Positions 19,006-28,598 of a stretch of 50,786 bases of DNA are shown piece after piece. This DNA is from Patescibacteria group bacterium (GTDB taxonomy: Bacteria; Patescibacteriota; CPR2; UBA1875; CAIMLA01), in assembly GCA_028718325.1 (NCBI GenBank), contig JAQUMB010000003.1:1-50786 (forward strand), given 5' to 3'. The notes under the pieces are model-generated. The model saw only the letters and a list, made by a program, of their open reading frames with translations, did not search any database and was not told where the DNA came from. Every line of letters begins with the position of its first letter. Position 1 is the stretch's first letter. Both the position numbers and the translations under genes were made by a program.

Positions 19006-19841
19006 TGGGTGTAAAAGTATTAAAACCAACCAGTAACGCTAGACGCGGCATGTCAGTCGATGATTTCAGGGATGTCACAAAGAAAAAGCCTGAGAAGTCT
19101 TTGATATCGCCTATAAAAAAACAGGCAGGCCGTAACGCTCAAGGGAAAATAACCGTACGTCATCGTGGCGGGGGGGCTAGACGAGCTTATCGTTTGGTTG
19201 ATTTTAAGATGTTAGAAAACATACAAGTAACCGTTGAAGCAATCGAATATGATCCAAATCGATCAGCCAGAATTGCTCTTGTTTCAAGGAATGATGGCGA
19301 AAAGTTATATATTGTAGCCCCAGCTGGGTTAAAGATCGGCGCTAAGCTAACCTTTGGCGATGAAGCAGAGGTGAGAACCGGGAATAGGAAAGCCCTAAAG
19401 GATATCCCTGTGGGAACTATCGTTTATAATGTTGAAATGTTTCCGGGCAAGGGAGGACAAATTGCCCGATCAGCCGGCGTTAAGGCTCAACTGATGGCCA
19501 AAGAAGCAGGAATGGCTCAAGTAAAATTACCATCAGGTGAAATCAGATTAATGAGTGAGAATTGCTTGGCAAGTATCGGGATAGTTTCAAATACAGAACA
19601 TTCAAATATCAAAGTTGGGAAAGCTGGTCGTAAACGACATATGGGAATTAGACCAACTGTTCGTGGTAAGGCGATGAACCCGGTTGATCACCCTCATGGT
19701 GGGGGGGAAGGTGGAACTTCCATTGGTCTTAAAAATCCAAAAACTCCTTGGGGAGTGCCAGCTTTGGGCCTAAAGACAAGAAATCGAAAAAAACAATCAA
19801 ACAGTTTGGTTATTAGAACACGAAAAAAAGGTCGAAGGTAA
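19005..19841 (+). CDS. rplB: 50S ribosomal protein L2
   Basis: A 278-residue protein needed for subunit joining and peptidyl transfer. ITVRHRGGGARRAYRLVDF (about residues 45-63), the catalytic-region histidine in VDHPHGGGEGG and the basic C-terminal tail are intact. Length matches the family. It overlaps rplW by one base and leads to rpsS 18 bases on. Confidence 0.99.
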   Translation: MGVKVLKPTSNARRGMSVDDFRDVTKKKPEKSLISPIKKQAGRNAQGKITVRHRGGGARRAYRLVDFKMLENIQVTVEAIEYDPNRSARIALVSRNDGEKLYIVAPAGLKIGAKLTFGDEAEVRTGNRKALKDIPVGTIVYNVEMFPGKGGQIARSAGVKAQLMAKEAGMAQVKLPSGEIRLMSENCLASIGIVSNTEHSNIKVGKAGRKRHMGIRPTVRGKAMNPVDHPHGGGEGGTSIGLKNPKTPWGVPALGLKTRNRKKQSNSLVIRTRKKGRR

Positions 19842-19859
19842 GGATAAGGGGATCATAAA

Positions 19860-20132
19860 ATGTCAAGATCGCTAAAAAAGGGACCATATATTGATGAAAG
19901 GTTACTAAAGAAAGTAACAGTTCTTGGTAATGATCGTAAAGTCATAAAAACATGGTCAAGAAGTGCGGTTATCACTCCTGAAATGGTGAGTCATACTTTC
20001 GCAGTACATAACGGAAAAGAACATATCCCGGTATTTGTGTCAGAAAATATGGTCGGACATCATTTAGGTGAATTTTCACCAACCCGTAAATTCCGTGGAC
20101 ATGGCGGTAAGTTAGCCAAGGCACAGAAATAA
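19860..20132 (+). CDS. rpsS: 30S ribosomal protein S19
   Basis: A 90-residue head protein in a complex with S13. [32 protein letters not shown], and [17 protein letters not shown] are diagnostic. Length is normal. It lies between rplB and rplV in the standard order. Confidence 0.99.
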   Translation: MSRSLKKGPYIDERLLKKVTVLGNDRKVIKTWSRSAVITPEMVSHTFAVHNGKEHIPVFVSENMVGHHLGEFSPTRKFRGHGGKLAKAQK

Positions 20133-20150
20133 TTGTAGAGAAAGAGTCAT

Positions 20151-20642
20151 ATGGAAGTAAAAGCTGTCGAAAAATATATCAGAATATCACCTAAAAAGGC
20201 ACGTCTTGTAGCCAATATTGTGCGTGGGCAGAATGCCAAGAAAGCCTTGGTTACCTTAAAATTTACTCCAAAAAAGGCAGCTAAGATTATCCATAAAGCC
20301 GTTAAATCAGCAGTGGCTAATGCAGAGAACAATTTTAATGCGGAAGGTGAGAAGCTTATTATTAAAAGTATTTCTGTTGATGGTGGACCCAGCTTGAAAC
20401 GTATTCAACCGGTTTCAAAAGGGATGGCTCACAGTATACTTAAAAGAACTAGTCACATTACAGTTGTCGTCTCTGATGAGACGACAACCATTAAAAGTAA
20501 AAAGTTGAAACTTGAAGCTAAAAAAGCTAAAAAAACAAAAAGTGAAAAATTCAAACCCGCTAAAGATGTTGAAAAAAATGATACAAAAAAAGTTGAGAAT
20601 AAAGTTGAAAATAAACAAAGTAAAAAATCGGAGAAAAAATAA
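20151..20642 (+). CDS. rplV: 50S ribosomal protein L22 with lysine-rich tail
   Basis: The core (about residues 1-112) is a normal L22: YIRISPKKARLVANIVRG at the start, and the tunnel-lining hairpin around GPSLKRIQPVSKGMAHSILKRTSHITVVV. A tail of about 50 residues follows, dominated by Lys, Glu and Asn, so the protein is 163 residues instead of about 110-115. The tail would lie outside the conserved fold. Its stop overlaps the rpsC start by one base. Confidence 0.97.
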   Translation: MEVKAVEKYIRISPKKARLVANIVRGQNAKKALVTLKFTPKKAAKIIHKAVKSAVANAENNFNAEGEKLIIKSISVDGGPSLKRIQPVSKGMAHSILKRTSHITVVVSDETTTIKSKKLKLEAKKAKKTKSEKFKPAKDVEKNDTKKVENKVENKQSKKSEKK

Positions 20643-21316
20643 TGGGACATAAAGTTAGCCCAATTAGTTTTCGACTTCAGGTAAATAAAAATTGGCAATC
20701 GCGATGGTTTTCTAAGCGTGATTATACTGACATGCTTCATGAAGATATTAAAATAAGAAATTATATTTTGAGCGAGCTCGGACAAAGGGCTGGAGTAGCC
20801 AAGGTTGAGATAGAGAGAAACGCCAATCAGGTTAGTATAAATATTCACACCTCCCGTCCAGGAGTTGTCATCGGGCGTGGCGGTGCGGGAGCCTCTGAAT
20901 TAAAGACAAAATTGGCAAAATTTACCAAAGGGAAAATTAAGGATATAAATATTCTAGAAATTCGAAAGGCCGAAGCCAACGCAAAGCTTATTGCTGATAA
21001 TATTGCAGCACAGTTAGAAAAAAGAATTCCGTTCAAAAGATGTATTAGACAAGCAATTGAAAAAGCAACAAAAGAGGGGGTAAAGGGGATCAAAGTCATG
21101 GTTTCTGGTCGTCTTAACGGAGCCGATATAGCAAGAAGCGAGCATTCGATCAAGGGAAAAATTCCTTTAGCTACTCTAGATGCTGATATCGATTACGGAG
21201 TAGCTCGTGCCAAAACTACTTATGGGATTTTAGGAGTAAAAGTTTGGATATTTAATGGTATGACAGAAAAATCAGTGAAAAAAGAGAAAGAAGAGTTCGC
21301 AAATGTTGATGCCTAG
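20642..21316 (+). CDS. rpsC: 30S ribosomal protein S3
   Basis: A 224-residue protein at the mRNA entry channel. An N-terminal segment is followed by a KH domain with [16 protein letters not shown], then the C-terminal domain with [34 protein letters not shown]. It overlaps rplV by one base and rplP by 14 bases, indicating tight translational coupling. Confidence 0.99.
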   Translation: MGHKVSPISFRLQVNKNWQSRWFSKRDYTDMLHEDIKIRNYILSELGQRAGVAKVEIERNANQVSINIHTSRPGVVIGRGGAGASELKTKLAKFTKGKIKDINILEIRKAEANAKLIADNIAAQLEKRIPFKRCIRQAIEKATKEGVKGIKVMVSGRLNGADIARSEHSIKGKIPLATLDADIDYGVARAKTTYGILGVKVWIFNGMTEKSVKKEKEEFANVDA

Positions 21317-21734
21317 AAAAACAAAGTACAGAAAGAGCCAGAAAAATCCGCAAACCGGAAAGGCAACTCGCGGCCAGCATATTGAATTTGGAAAAATCGG
21401 GATTAAAGCCATGGAGCCAGCCTGGGTAACCTCTCGCCAAATCGAGGCAGCAAGGCGGGCAATGACTAGATATATTAAACGTGGCGGGAAAATTTGGATT
21501 AGGATCTTTCCTGATAAGCCTGTGACCAAGAAACCAAACGAAACAAGAATGGGATCAGGGAAAGGCAGCCCGGATCATTTTATCGCGGTCGTTAAGCCCG
21601 GGAGAGTTTTATTTGAGATGGACGGTGTCTCTACATCTGTTGCCAAAGAAGCTTTGCGTCTGGCTAGTCATAAATTACCGATTAAAACCAAAATAGTAGT
21701 TAAAGATCACGGGAGCGAACAAAGTGAAGACTAA
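21303..21734 (+). CDS. rplP: 50S ribosomal protein L16
   Basis: A 143-residue protein near the A-site t[42 protein letters not shown], and [20 protein letters not shown] are canonical. It starts inside the end of rpsC (14-base overlap), at the usual MLxP start. rpmC begins 11 bases before its stop. Confidence 0.99.
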   Translation: MLMPRKTKYRKSQKNPQTGKATRGQHIEFGKIGIKAMEPAWVTSRQIEAARRAMTRYIKRGGKIWIRIFPDKPVTKKPNETRMGSGKGSPDHFIAVVKPGRVLFEMDGVSTSVAKEALRLASHKLPIKTKIVVKDHGSEQSED

Positions 21735-21966
21735 AGAATTAATCCAAAAAGATGATAAATCTTTAAAGAAGCTTCTTGCCGAGACAAAGTCAAAGCTAGT
21801 TAAGGATCGATTCAAAATTGCCAGCAGAGAAATGACTAATGTTAGTGAAATCAAAAAATCAAGAACACTGATTGCCAAAATAGAAACAATCGTCAGGGAG
21901 AGAGAAATAATGGCTGCAGAAAAAGAAATAGCCAGAGAAGGTAAGAAGACCGGAGTGAAAGAATGA
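21724..21966 (+). CDS. rpmC: 50S ribosomal protein L29
   Basis: An 80-residue two-helix protein next to L23 at the tunnel exit. It starts at GTG within rplP. The helix [21 protein letters not shown] and [28 protein letters not shown] fit L29. It is slightly long because of a charged C-terminal end. It overlaps rpsQ by 4 bases (ATGA). Confidence 0.95.
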   Translation: MKTKELIQKDDKSLKKLLAETKSKLVKDRFKIASREMTNVSEIKKSRTLIAKIETIVREREIMAAEKEIAREGKKTGVKE

Positions 21967-22214
21967 AAAGAGTATTGAGAGGAAAAGTAGTATCAGACAA
22001 ATCCGAAAAGACCATCACGGTTTTGGTTGAAAGAACGAAAAAGCATCCTTTGTATAGAAAAAATTACAAAGCTTCAACAAAATTTTTAGTTCACGATGAA
22101 AAAAATGAGTATAAAGTCGGTGATACAGTTGATATTACGGAATCTCGCCCTCTTTCTTCAAAAAAAAGATGGGTAGCAACTCACAAGGTAACAGCCAAGG
22201 AGCTGGAGAAATAA
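21963..22214 (+). CDS. rpsQ: 30S ribosomal protein S17
   Basis: An 83-residue OB-fold protein that binds 16S early. [23 protein letters not shown] and [19 protein letters not shown] are typical, as is the [19 protein letters not shown] segment. Length is normal. The ATG overlaps the rpmC stop. Confidence 0.98.
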   Translation: MKRVLRGKVVSDKSEKTITVLVERTKKHPLYRKNYKASTKFLVHDEKNEYKVGDTVDITESRPLSSKKRWVATHKVTAKELEK

Positions 22215-22215
22215 G

Positions 22216-22584
22216 ATGGTACAAATGCAAACGAGACTAAAGGTAGCGGACAACACTGGAGCTAAGGAATTGATGTGTATCAAGGTACTTGGTGGTAGCC
22301 GACGAAGATACGCAACGCTTGGTGATGTTATTGTTTGCTCTGTAAAACAGGCAATACCTGGTGGTAATGCCAAGAAAAAAGAAGTCGTTCAAGCAGTAAT
22401 TGTTCGAATCAGTCAAGACTATAGACGAAAAGATGGGTCTTTGATTAGATTTGATGATAATGCGGCAGTACTAATTGACAAAGCTGGACAACCGAGGGGT
22501 ACTCGTATTTTTGGTCCGGTGGCACGTGAGCTACGTGAAAAGGGTTACATGAAGATCATATCATTAGCACCAGAGGTTTTATAA
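22216..22584 (+). CDS. rplN: 50S ribosomal protein L14
   Basis: A 122-residue protein at the subunit interface and the target of RsfS silencing. [35 protein letters not shown] and the end [16 protein letters not shown] are diagnostic. It starts one base after rpsQ and directly abuts rplX. Confidence 0.99.
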   Translation: MVQMQTRLKVADNTGAKELMCIKVLGGSRRRYATLGDVIVCSVKQAIPGGNAKKKEVVQAVIVRISQDYRRKDGSLIRFDDNAAVLIDKAGQPRGTRIFGPVARELREKGYMKIISLAPEVL

Positions 22585-22908
22585 ATGAAAGCAAAAATTG
22601 TAAAAAACGATAAAGTGATGATTATCACTGGCAAAGACAAAGGCAAGACAGGTGATGTTGCTCGAGTTTTGAGTAAAGAAAAAAAAGTTATGGTTAATGG
22701 TGTCAATATAGTAAAAAAAGCAGTTAAGCCGAATAAGAAAAATACTCAGGGTGGAATTATCGAAGTCATGAAGCCGATTGAGATTTCAAACGTTGTTTTT
22801 GTTTGTCCATCTTGCGGTAAACCAACAAGAGTTGGCATTTCAATTGCAAAAAATGGGGACAAAAGCAGAATTTGCAAAAAATGCAAAGTGGCGGTCAAGG
22901 AGCAGTAA
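22585..22908 (+). CDS. rplX: 50S ribosomal protein L24
   Basis: A 107-residue assembly initiator with a KOW motif: KNDKVMIITGKDKGKTGDV near the N-terminus. NTQGGIIEVMKPIEISNVVF follows. Four cysteines (CPSC and CKKC) near the C-terminus suggest a zinc-binding form. It overlaps rplE by one base. Confidence 0.98.
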   Translation: MKAKIVKNDKVMIITGKDKGKTGDVARVLSKEKKVMVNGVNIVKKAVKPNKKNTQGGIIEVMKPIEISNVVFVCPSCGKPTRVGISIAKNGDKSRICKKCKVAVKEQ

Positions 22909-23447
22909 TGGAAAGAATGAAAGAACTATATCAAAAACAGGCAACTACTGAGTTAATGAATAATTATCATTACAAAAATATGAACCAACTCCCAAAAATT
23001 ACAAAGGTAGTTATCAATGCTGGTGTCGGAAGAGCGATTGCTAACTCGAAATTTATGGAAGAAGCTATTGATGCAGTCAAAAAAATAACTGGACAAGCTC
23101 CTGTTATCACAAAAGCAAAAAAATCGATTGCCGGCTTTAAGGTTCGAGAGGGCATGAACGTAGGGGTTTCTGTGACCCTAAGAGGAGAAAAAATGTATGA
23201 ATTTTTGGATCGTCTTGTAAACATTGCCCTTCCTCGTGTTCGTGATTTTAGAGGAATAAAATCAAATGCTTTTGATGGCCACGGTAATTATAGCTTAGGT
23301 ATGAAAGAACATGGATTTTTCCCAGAAATAAGTTTTGAAGAGGCGGGTACGCCAATTAGTTTACAGATTAATGTTGCGACTACGGCAAAGACTGACGATG
23401 AAGCAAAAACCTTACTCACATCGTTAGGGTTTCCGTTTAGGAGTTAA
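22908..23447 (+). CDS. rplE: 50S ribosomal protein L5
   Basis: A 179-residue 5S rRNA-binding protein of normal length. [42 protein letters not shown] and [20 protein letters not shown] are typical. The frame is open upstream to 22872, but the ATG at 22908 is chosen because it sits in the TAATG junction with rplX, follows AAGGAG and gives the family start. Confidence 0.98.
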   Translation: MERMKELYQKQATTELMNNYHYKNMNQLPKITKVVINAGVGRAIANSKFMEEAIDAVKKITGQAPVITKAKKSIAGFKVREGMNVGVSVTLRGEKMYEFLDRLVNIALPRVRDFRGIKSNAFDGHGNYSLGMKEHGFFPEISFEEAGTPISLQINVATTAKTDDEAKTLLTSLGFPFRS

Positions 23448-23448
23448 A

Positions 23449-23634
23449 ATGGCTAGAAAAGCGTTAATAGCAAAAGCAAAAAGAAAACCAAAATTTTCAT
23501 CCAGAACGATTAACAGATGTCGATTATGTGGTCGTCCTCATGGTTATTTAAGAAAATTTGGCATGTGTCGTATTTGTTTCCGCGAACTTGCCAACAAGGG
23601 TGAGATTCCGGGAGTAACCAAATCAAGCTGGTAG
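23449..23634 (+). CDS. rpsN: 30S ribosomal protein S14, zinc type
   Basis: A 61-residue short S14 (type Z). The zinc site is [10 protein letters not shown]...CRIC, with [25 protein letters not shown] at the end. It binds the 16S head. It starts one base after rplE. A GC-rich hairpin follows directly after its stop. Confidence 0.99.
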   Translation: MARKALIAKAKRKPKFSSRTINRCRLCGRPHGYLRKFGMCRICFRELANKGEIPGVTKSSW

Positions 23635-23652
23635 CCCACTCCCTATAGTGGG
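23635..23652 (+). promoter_or_regulatory. Hairpin in the rpsN-rpsH spacer
   Basis: CCCACT (23635-23640) pairs with AGTGGG (23647-23652) around CCCTAT, starting at the first base after the rpsN stop. AAAGGAG for rpsH follows. No T tract is present, so it is not a terminator. Confidence 0.5.
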
Positions 23653-23674
23653 AGCGACAGATAAAGGAGAAATT

Positions 23675-24049
23675 ATGGCAATTACAGATCCAATTGCGGA
23701 CATGTTAACAAGAATAAGAAACGCTGGTTTATTGAAGAAAAAACGAGTAATAATTCCATCTTCCAAATTAAAACTGGAAATCTTAAAGGTTTTAAAAAAA
23801 GAAGGCTACGTAGCTGACTATGCTTATGAAAAAGAAGGGAATGCGATTCTTGTTGATTTGAATAGTAAACTAAAGAAGCTAGTTCGTGTTAGCAAGCCTG
23901 GACGACGAGTCTACACAACAAAAGATACTATCCCCGTTGTATTGCAAGGCTATGGGATTGTTATAATTTCAACATCAAAAGGCGTTATGAGCGGTAAAGA
24001 AGCTAAAAAACTCGGTCTTGGCGGTGAAATAATGTGTAAGATTTGGTAA
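23675..24049 (+). CDS. rpsH: 30S ribosomal protein S8
   Basis: A 124-residue central-domain 16S binder. ITDPIADMLTRIRNAG at the start, and the C-terminal STSKGVMSGKEAKKLGLGGEIMCKIW are diagnostic. AAAGGAG is correctly placed before the ATG at 23675; the open frame upstream to 23648 crosses the hairpin and is not coding. S8 represses the spc operon in E. coli, but no matching site was identified. Confidence 0.98.
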   Translation: MAITDPIADMLTRIRNAGLLKKKRVIIPSSKLKLEILKVLKKEGYVADYAYEKEGNAILVDLNSKLKKLVRVSKPGRRVYTTKDTIPVVLQGYGIVIISTSKGVMSGKEAKKLGLGGEIMCKIW

Positions 24050-24068
24050 AAGTCTCAAGGGAGAAAAA

Positions 24069-24605
24069 ATGTCAAGAATAGGAAAATTACCAGTAGAAAT
24101 ACCATCAGGGGTTACGGTCACAAAAGAACGTAATCTGGTTAAAGTTGAAAGCAGCAAAGGGATACTTGAATTACTGGTGAATCCAAAAATTAATTTTGAA
24201 ATAAAGGAAAACCAAGTCTTGTTATCAAAAAAAGCTGACGATAGTGAGTCTGGCTCTTTGTATGGCTTGACTCGAACTCTAATATCCAATATGGTTAAAG
24301 GCGTTTCAGAAGGGTTCAAAAAAGAACTGGAAATAAATGGTATCGGCTATAGAGCAGCTGTATCAGGTAATGATCTGACTTTGAATCTCGGTTATTCTCA
24401 CCCGATTAAATATGCAATCCCGGAAAATATCCATATCAATGTTGAAAAAAATAATATCATTATCTCGGGCATTGATAAGCAAAAGGTCGGTCAGGTAGCG
24501 GCTGAGATTCGTTCATATAGAAAACCCGAACCGTACAAAGGTAAGGGTGTTAAATATGCAACAGAAGTTATCAGACGAAAATCTGGTAAGACAGGAACGA
24601 AATAG
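24069..24605 (+). CDS. rplF: 50S ribosomal protein L6
   Basis: A 178-residue protein with two similar folds, near the sarcin-ricin loop. MSRIGKLPVEIPSGVTV and GIDKQKVGQVAAEIRSYRKPEPYKGKGVKY are diagnostic. GGGAG precedes the ATG. Length is normal. Confidence 0.99.
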   Translation: MSRIGKLPVEIPSGVTVTKERNLVKVESSKGILELLVNPKINFEIKENQVLLSKKADDSESGSLYGLTRTLISNMVKGVSEGFKKELEINGIGYRAAVSGNDLTLNLGYSHPIKYAIPENIHINVEKNNIIISGIDKQKVGQVAAEIRSYRKPEPYKGKGVKYATEVIRRKSGKTGTK

Positions 24606-24613
24606 GAGTAAAA

Positions 24614-24958
24614 ATGTTAGAAAGATTTATAAAGAAAGAACGTCGTAAAGTTAGAATCAGAGCAAGGATAGAAGGAACTGCCAAAAAGCCAAGATTATCA
24701 GTTAGCTCTAGCAATAAACATATTATTGCACAGTTGGTCGATGACCAGACAGGTCAAACAATTGCATTTGCTTCTGATTTAAAAATAAAAGAAAAAATGA
24801 CAAAGACGGATAAAGGCTTCAAGGTCGGTGAGGCAATAGCAGAAGAAGCCAAAAAAAAGAAAGTTACTGAAGTTGTATTTGACCGAGGTGGCAAGTTATA
24901 TCACGGCAGAGTTAAAGCGTTAGCTGAAGGGGCCCGCAAGAGCGGTCTTAATTTCTAG
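24614..24958 (+). CDS. rplR: 50S ribosomal protein L18
   Basis: A 114-residue 5S rRNA-binding protein. RIRARIEGTAKKPRLSV, HIIAQLVDDQTGQTIAFAS and FDRGGKLYHGRVKALAEGARKSGL are typical. Length is normal. A GC-rich hairpin follows its stop before rpsE. Confidence 0.98.
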   Translation: MLERFIKKERRKVRIRARIEGTAKKPRLSVSSSNKHIIAQLVDDQTGQTIAFASDLKIKEKMTKTDKGFKVGEAIAEEAKKKKVTEVVFDRGGKLYHGRVKALAEGARKSGLNF

Positions 24959-24969
24959 CCCCAGTGGGG
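24959..24969 (+). promoter_or_regulatory. Hairpin in the rplR-rpsE spacer
   Basis: CCCC-AGT-GGGG begins at the first base after the rplR stop, and GTAAGGAG for rpsE follows. It has the same position and style as the hairpins after rpsN and murF. Confidence 0.45.
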
Positions 24970-24986
24970 TCCTGTAAGGAGAGAAT

Positions 24987-25550
24987 ATGAGAGATGAGTT
25001 AAATACAGTTGTAAAACAAGCAGTTGAAGAGCTACCGGTGGAAGAATACGAGGAAAAGGTTATTCAGATCGATCGAGTTACTAGGGTGGTAAAGGGTGGT
25101 CGAAGAATGAGATTCCGTGCAACTGTTGTAGTTGGCAACAAAAATGGTCGTGTTGGCATAGGCGTTGAAAAAAGTGGGGAGGTTGTGGGGGCAATTACTA
25201 AAGCGGTTTCTCAGGCCAAAAAGAATATGAAAGATGTCAATCTAAAAGAGACAACTATTCCTCACGAAGTGTTAGCCAAAAAGGCTGGTGCCCGAGTTTT
25301 TTTGAAGCCAGCCAGCGAAGGGACAGGAGTAATTGCAGGTGGGGCAGTTCGTGCTGTCTTGGAAGCAGCTGGAGTCAAAGATATTTTGTCAAAAATGCTT
25401 GGCTCAAACTCAAAAATTAATAATGCTTATGCGACAATTGATGCCCTTGTTAGTCTTCAATCAGCACAAACAAAGAATGAAGGAAAAGACGAAAAAGTTG
25501 AAAAAGGCAAGAAAAAAATTGACACTAAGGCTAAGGAAGAAAAGAAATGA
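24987..25550 (+). CDS. rpsE: 30S ribosomal protein S5
   Basis: A 187-residue protein at the mRNA entry with an N-terminal dsRBD-like fold ([21 protein letters not shown]) and [18 protein letters not shown]. The C-terminal domain has [31 protein letters not shown]. The last 30 or so residues are Lys/Glu-rich. It overlaps rplO by 4 bases, so there is no room for rpmD (L30), which normally lies here. Confidence 0.98.
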   Translation: MRDELNTVVKQAVEELPVEEYEEKVIQIDRVTRVVKGGRRMRFRATVVVGNKNGRVGIGVEKSGEVVGAITKAVSQAKKNMKDVNLKETTIPHEVLAKKAGARVFLKPASEGTGVIAGGAVRAVLEAAGVKDILSKMLGSNSKINNAYATIDALVSLQSAQTKNEGKDEKVEKGKKKIDTKAKEEKK

Positions 25551-25981
25551 AACTAGAGAGTCTTTTTGGGCAAATAAATAAAAAGAGCAAAAGAGTTGGT
25601 CGAGGAATCGGTTCAAAAAAGGGTAAAACTGCTGGTCGTGGGACCAAAGGACAACTAGCAAGGACCGGTAAGAAGCTTAGACCTGGGTTTGAAGGTGGCC
25701 AGCTGCCGCTTGTAAATCGTTTACCAAAGCTTCGTGGCTTCAAATCGCGATCTCCTAAAACTATTACCATTAGCTTAGACAAATTCGAAAGTTATAAGGA
25801 TGGAACGAAGATTTCAGCTGAATTTTTAGTTAAAGAAGGCTTTATAGAAAATATCAGAACCTCATATAAGATTGTCGCAGGGAATAATTTTAATAAACAA
25901 TTAACCTTTGAAATTGATAAAATGAGTGCAGGTGCCAAGAAACAGGTAGAGAATCATAAAACCAAACCAACAAATCTCTAA
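25547..25981 (+). CDS. rplO: 50S ribosomal protein L15
   Basis: A 144-residue late-assembly protein. [21 protein letters not shown] and [19 protein letters not shown] are the glycine-rich N-terminal signature. The ATG overlaps the rpsE stop as ATGA. secY follows 11 bases later, a conserved neighbour. Confidence 0.98.
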   Translation: MKLESLFGQINKKSKRVGRGIGSKKGKTAGRGTKGQLARTGKKLRPGFEGGQLPLVNRLPKLRGFKSRSPKTITISLDKFESYKDGTKISAEFLVKEGFIENIRTSYKIVAGNNFNKQLTFEIDKMSAGAKKQVENHKTKPTNL

Positions 25982-25992
25982 AAGGAACTAAG

Positions 25993-27303
25993 ATGGGATA
26001 TATAAAAAGAGTTTTAGGAAATAGAGAACTACGAAAAAAGATAATATTTGTTCTTTTTATCCTCCTTATTTACAGGTTACTAGCCCATGTCCCTATTCCT
26101 GGCCCTGACCCTGCTGCTACGAAAAGCTTTTTGGACAATGTCTTCAAAACAAACTCGGTCCTATCCTTTTTAGATGTTTTTTCAGGTGGAGGAATGAGCA
26201 GATTTTCCGTAGTGATGATGAGTCTAGGTCCTTATGTTACGGCTTCTATTATGATTCAGTTATTGACGATGGTAATTCCGAAGCTTGAAGCTCTCTCAAA
26301 AGAGGGTGAACAAGGACGCAAAAAAATTAACCAATATTCAAGAATTTTGACAGTGCCAATCGCTCTAATTGAAGGATACAGCATGATACGTCTTTTGCAA
26401 TCGATAGCGTCTAAGGGCGGGCAAAACTTTCTTGGGCATCTCTCGGTGTATCAATGGGTCGTCATGCTGGTTTCCATCACAGCAGGAACTATCCTTTTGA
26501 TGTGGTTAGGTGAACTTATTACCGAGAAGGGGATAGGCAATGGTATCAGTATCATTATTTTTGCTGGGATAATATCAAGGGTTCCAACAACGGTTGGTCA
26601 AACAGTCCAAAAGATGTTTGTCGGACAGTTTAATCCTCAAGAATTGATAAAAATAGGCATTTTTCTTGCACTGGCATTAATTGTGGTTGCTTTTATTGTC
26701 TTCATAACAGAAGCACAGAGGAAAGTTCCTATCTCATATGCTAAAAAGGTCCGTGGGGCAAAGCTATATGGTGGTATTGATACATATTTGCCGGTTAAAC
26801 TAAATATGGCAGGAGTTATACCAATCATCTTTGCGGCTGCATTTATGAATATCCCGACAATAATTGGTTTTTTGAGTACTGCAAAAACGACCTGGATAGC
26901 AGATAGTGCTAAATATATCCAAACCACATTTGCTCCAAATACTAATCCTTATGCAGTTTTGTTATTTTTATTGGTTTTTGGTTTTACTTTCTTCTCAACA
27001 TTTTTGTATTTCAAGCCGCATGACGTAGCCGAAAATATTCAAAAGCAAGGCGGTTTTATTCCTGGGATCAGACCGGGAACCCAAACTGAGAAATATTTGA
27101 CTTATCTGATAAATAGAGTAACTTTGTGGGGAGCAATTTTCTTAAGCTTCATATCAATTTTGCCCTTTGTAGTAAAACCATTTACCGGTGACGTAAATTT
27201 AACAATCGGGGGAACAGGCCTTTTAATTGTTGTTGGAGTAGCTATCGAAGTCAAAAACCAAATTGACGCTCAATTAGTGATTAGAAATTACGAAGAATTC
27301 TAA
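25993..27303 (+). CDS. secY: Protein translocase subunit SecY
   Basis: A 436-residue membrane protein with about ten membrane helices and the plug region after TM1. GGGMSRFSVVMMSLGPYVTASIMIQLL, KEGEQGRKKINQYSRILT and the cytoplasmic loop RKVPISYAKK are diagnostic. It forms the export channel with SecE (encoded at 37689). The usual downstream adk and map genes are absent. Confidence 0.99.
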   Translation: MGYIKRVLGNRELRKKIIFVLFILLIYRLLAHVPIPGPDPAATKSFLDNVFKTNSVLSFLDVFSGGGMSRFSVVMMSLGPYVTASIMIQLLTMVIPKLEALSKEGEQGRKKINQYSRILTVPIALIEGYSMIRLLQSIASKGGQNFLGHLSVYQWVVMLVSITAGTILLMWLGELITEKGIGNGISIIIFAGIISRVPTTVGQTVQKMFVGQFNPQELIKIGIFLALALIVVAFIVFITEAQRKVPISYAKKVRGAKLYGGIDTYLPVKLNMAGVIPIIFAAAFMNIPTIIGFLSTAKTTWIADSAKYIQTTFAPNTNPYAVLLFLLVFGFTFFSTFLYFKPHDVAENIQKQGGFIPGIRPGTQTEKYLTYLINRVTLWGAIFLSFISILPFVVKPFTGDVNLTIGGTGLLIVVGVAIEVKNQIDAQLVIRNYEEF

Positions 27304-27310
27304 AAAAGGC

Positions 27311-27339
27311 TTGTAAAATGTTTGAAATTTGTTTATAAT
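27311..27339 (+). promoter_or_regulatory. Promoter for infA and the alpha operon
   Basis: TTGTAA (27311-27316), 17 bases, TATAAT (27334-27339), beginning right after secY. No terminator precedes it, so read-through from secY is likely too. Confidence 0.85.
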
Positions 27340-27376
27340 TTATAACTGTCTGAAAAAGAAGGAAGATTTATTCTGA

Positions 27377-27598
27377 ATGAGTGACACAAAGGAAGTAATT
27401 GAAGTAGAAGGAACCGTCCTTGAAACGCTACCAAACGCAATGTTTCGTGTAGAAATCGAGAACGGACATGTTATTTTAGCGCATATTTCCGGGAAAATGA
27501 GAATGCATTATATAAAAATATTGCCTGGTGACAAGGTTACTATTGAGATGACGCCCTATGATTTGACCAAAGGAAGGGTCGTCTACAGGCATAAGTAG
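27377..27598 (+). CDS. infA: Translation initiation factor IF-1
   Basis: A 73-residue OB-fold factor that binds the ribosomal A site in initiation. [57 protein letters not shown] are typical. GAAGGAAG lies 10 bases before the ATG. A 10-base palindrome TGATTAATCA directly follows its stop. Confidence 0.99.
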   Translation: MSDTKEVIEVEGTVLETLPNAMFRVEIENGHVILAHISGKMRMHYIKILPGDKVTIEMTPYDLTKGRVVYRHK

Positions 27599-27664
27599 TG
27601 ATTAATCAAAAAGTAATAATTGATATTTTAAAGTGATACCGGGCAAAAAGAGTAGAGCAGAAAG

Positions 27665-27781
27665 ATGAAAGTAAGACCATCAGTCAAAAAAATGTGTATG
27701 AAATGCAAGATAATCCGTCGCGAAGGGGTTGTCCGGGTAATTTGTGATAATCCAAAACATAAGCAAAGGCAAGGTAACTAG
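27665..27781 (+). CDS. rpmJ: 50S ribosomal protein L36
   Basis: A 38-residue zinc protein. The translation begins [19 protein letters not shown] and ends with [12 protein letters not shown]. The zinc ligands are the CMKC pair, a later Cys and a His in PKHKQRQG. It lies between infA and rpsM, its usual site. It has only a weak Shine-Dalgarno sequence and ends one base before the rpsM ATG. Confidence 0.97.
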   Translation: MKVRPSVKKMCMKCKIIRREGVVRVICDNPKHKQRQGN

Positions 27782-27782
27782 T

Positions 27783-28169
27783 ATGGCCAGAATTTCCGGT
27801 GTTAATATCCCAGACGAGAAAAGAGTAGAAGTTTCACTGACTTATATTTATGGGATTGGTTTGACAAGAAGCCAAAAAATATTAAAAGAAATAAATATTA
27901 ATCCAGATGTACGAGTCAAAGATTTGACCGATACTGAGCTAAATAATATCCGCGAATACATTGAGAAAAGTTATAAGATTGAGGGGGATTTAAAGCGGGA
28001 AATTGTCCAAAACATAAATAGATTAAAAGAGACAGGTACTTATCGAGGCTTAAGGCATAAAGCAGGTTTACCAGTTAGAGGACAAAGGACCAAGACAAAC
28101 TCGAGAACCAAACGAGGAAAAAGAGTAACAGTGGGCAGCGGTCGTAAAAAAGCGTCAGCCAAAACTTAG
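27783..28169 (+). CDS. rpsM: 30S ribosomal protein S13
   Basis: A 128-residue head protein bridging to L5 and P-site t[29 protein letters not shown], the helix-hairpin region and [28 protein letters not shown] are diagnostic. The frame is open upstream to 27744 inside rpmJ, but the ATG at 27783 gives the family start. Confidence 0.99.
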   Translation: MARISGVNIPDEKRVEVSLTYIYGIGLTRSQKILKEININPDVRVKDLTDTELNNIREYIEKSYKIEGDLKREIVQNINRLKETGTYRGLRHKAGLPVRGQRTKTNSRTKRGKRVTVGSGRKKASAKT

Positions 28170-28199
28170 TAGTCAATAAGCTAAAAATTTAGAGAAGTC

Positions 28200-28583
28200 A
28201 TGGCAAAAGTAATAAAAAAGAAGAAAATAAAGAAAAATATTAATCATGGGCAAGCCCATATTAAGTCTACTTTTAATAATACAATTATCACCATTACTGA
28301 CAATGAAGGAAATGTTATTACCTGGGCATCAAGCGGAGCAAGCGGATTTAAGGGTTCTCGAAAGTCAACACCATACTCAGCACAAATTGCTGCTGAAATT
28401 GTCGTAGAAAAGGCAAAAGAACATGGAGTTGAGAAAATTGACGTTTTTGTCAAAGGAATTGGTTCGGGACGCGACTCAGCAATTAGAGCAATGAATGCAT
28501 CAGGTCTATATATTAATTCGATTAAGGATGTGACACCGATACCTCACAACGGCTGCCGTCCTCCTAAACCAAGGAAAGTTTAA
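28200..28583 (+). CDS. rpsK: 30S ribosomal protein S11
   Basis: A 127-residue platform protein near the E site. [47 protein letters not shown] and the end [17 protein letters not shown] are diagnostic (quoted in pieces of the family consensus). Length is normal. It is followed 15 bases later by rpsD. Confidence 0.99.
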   Translation: MAKVIKKKKIKKNINHGQAHIKSTFNNTIITITDNEGNVITWASSGASGFKGSRKSTPYSAQIAAEIVVEKAKEHGVEKIDVFVKGIGSGRDSAIRAMNASGLYINSIKDVTPIPHNGCRPPKPRKV

Positions 28584-28598
28584 GCAGGGTATAAGAAA

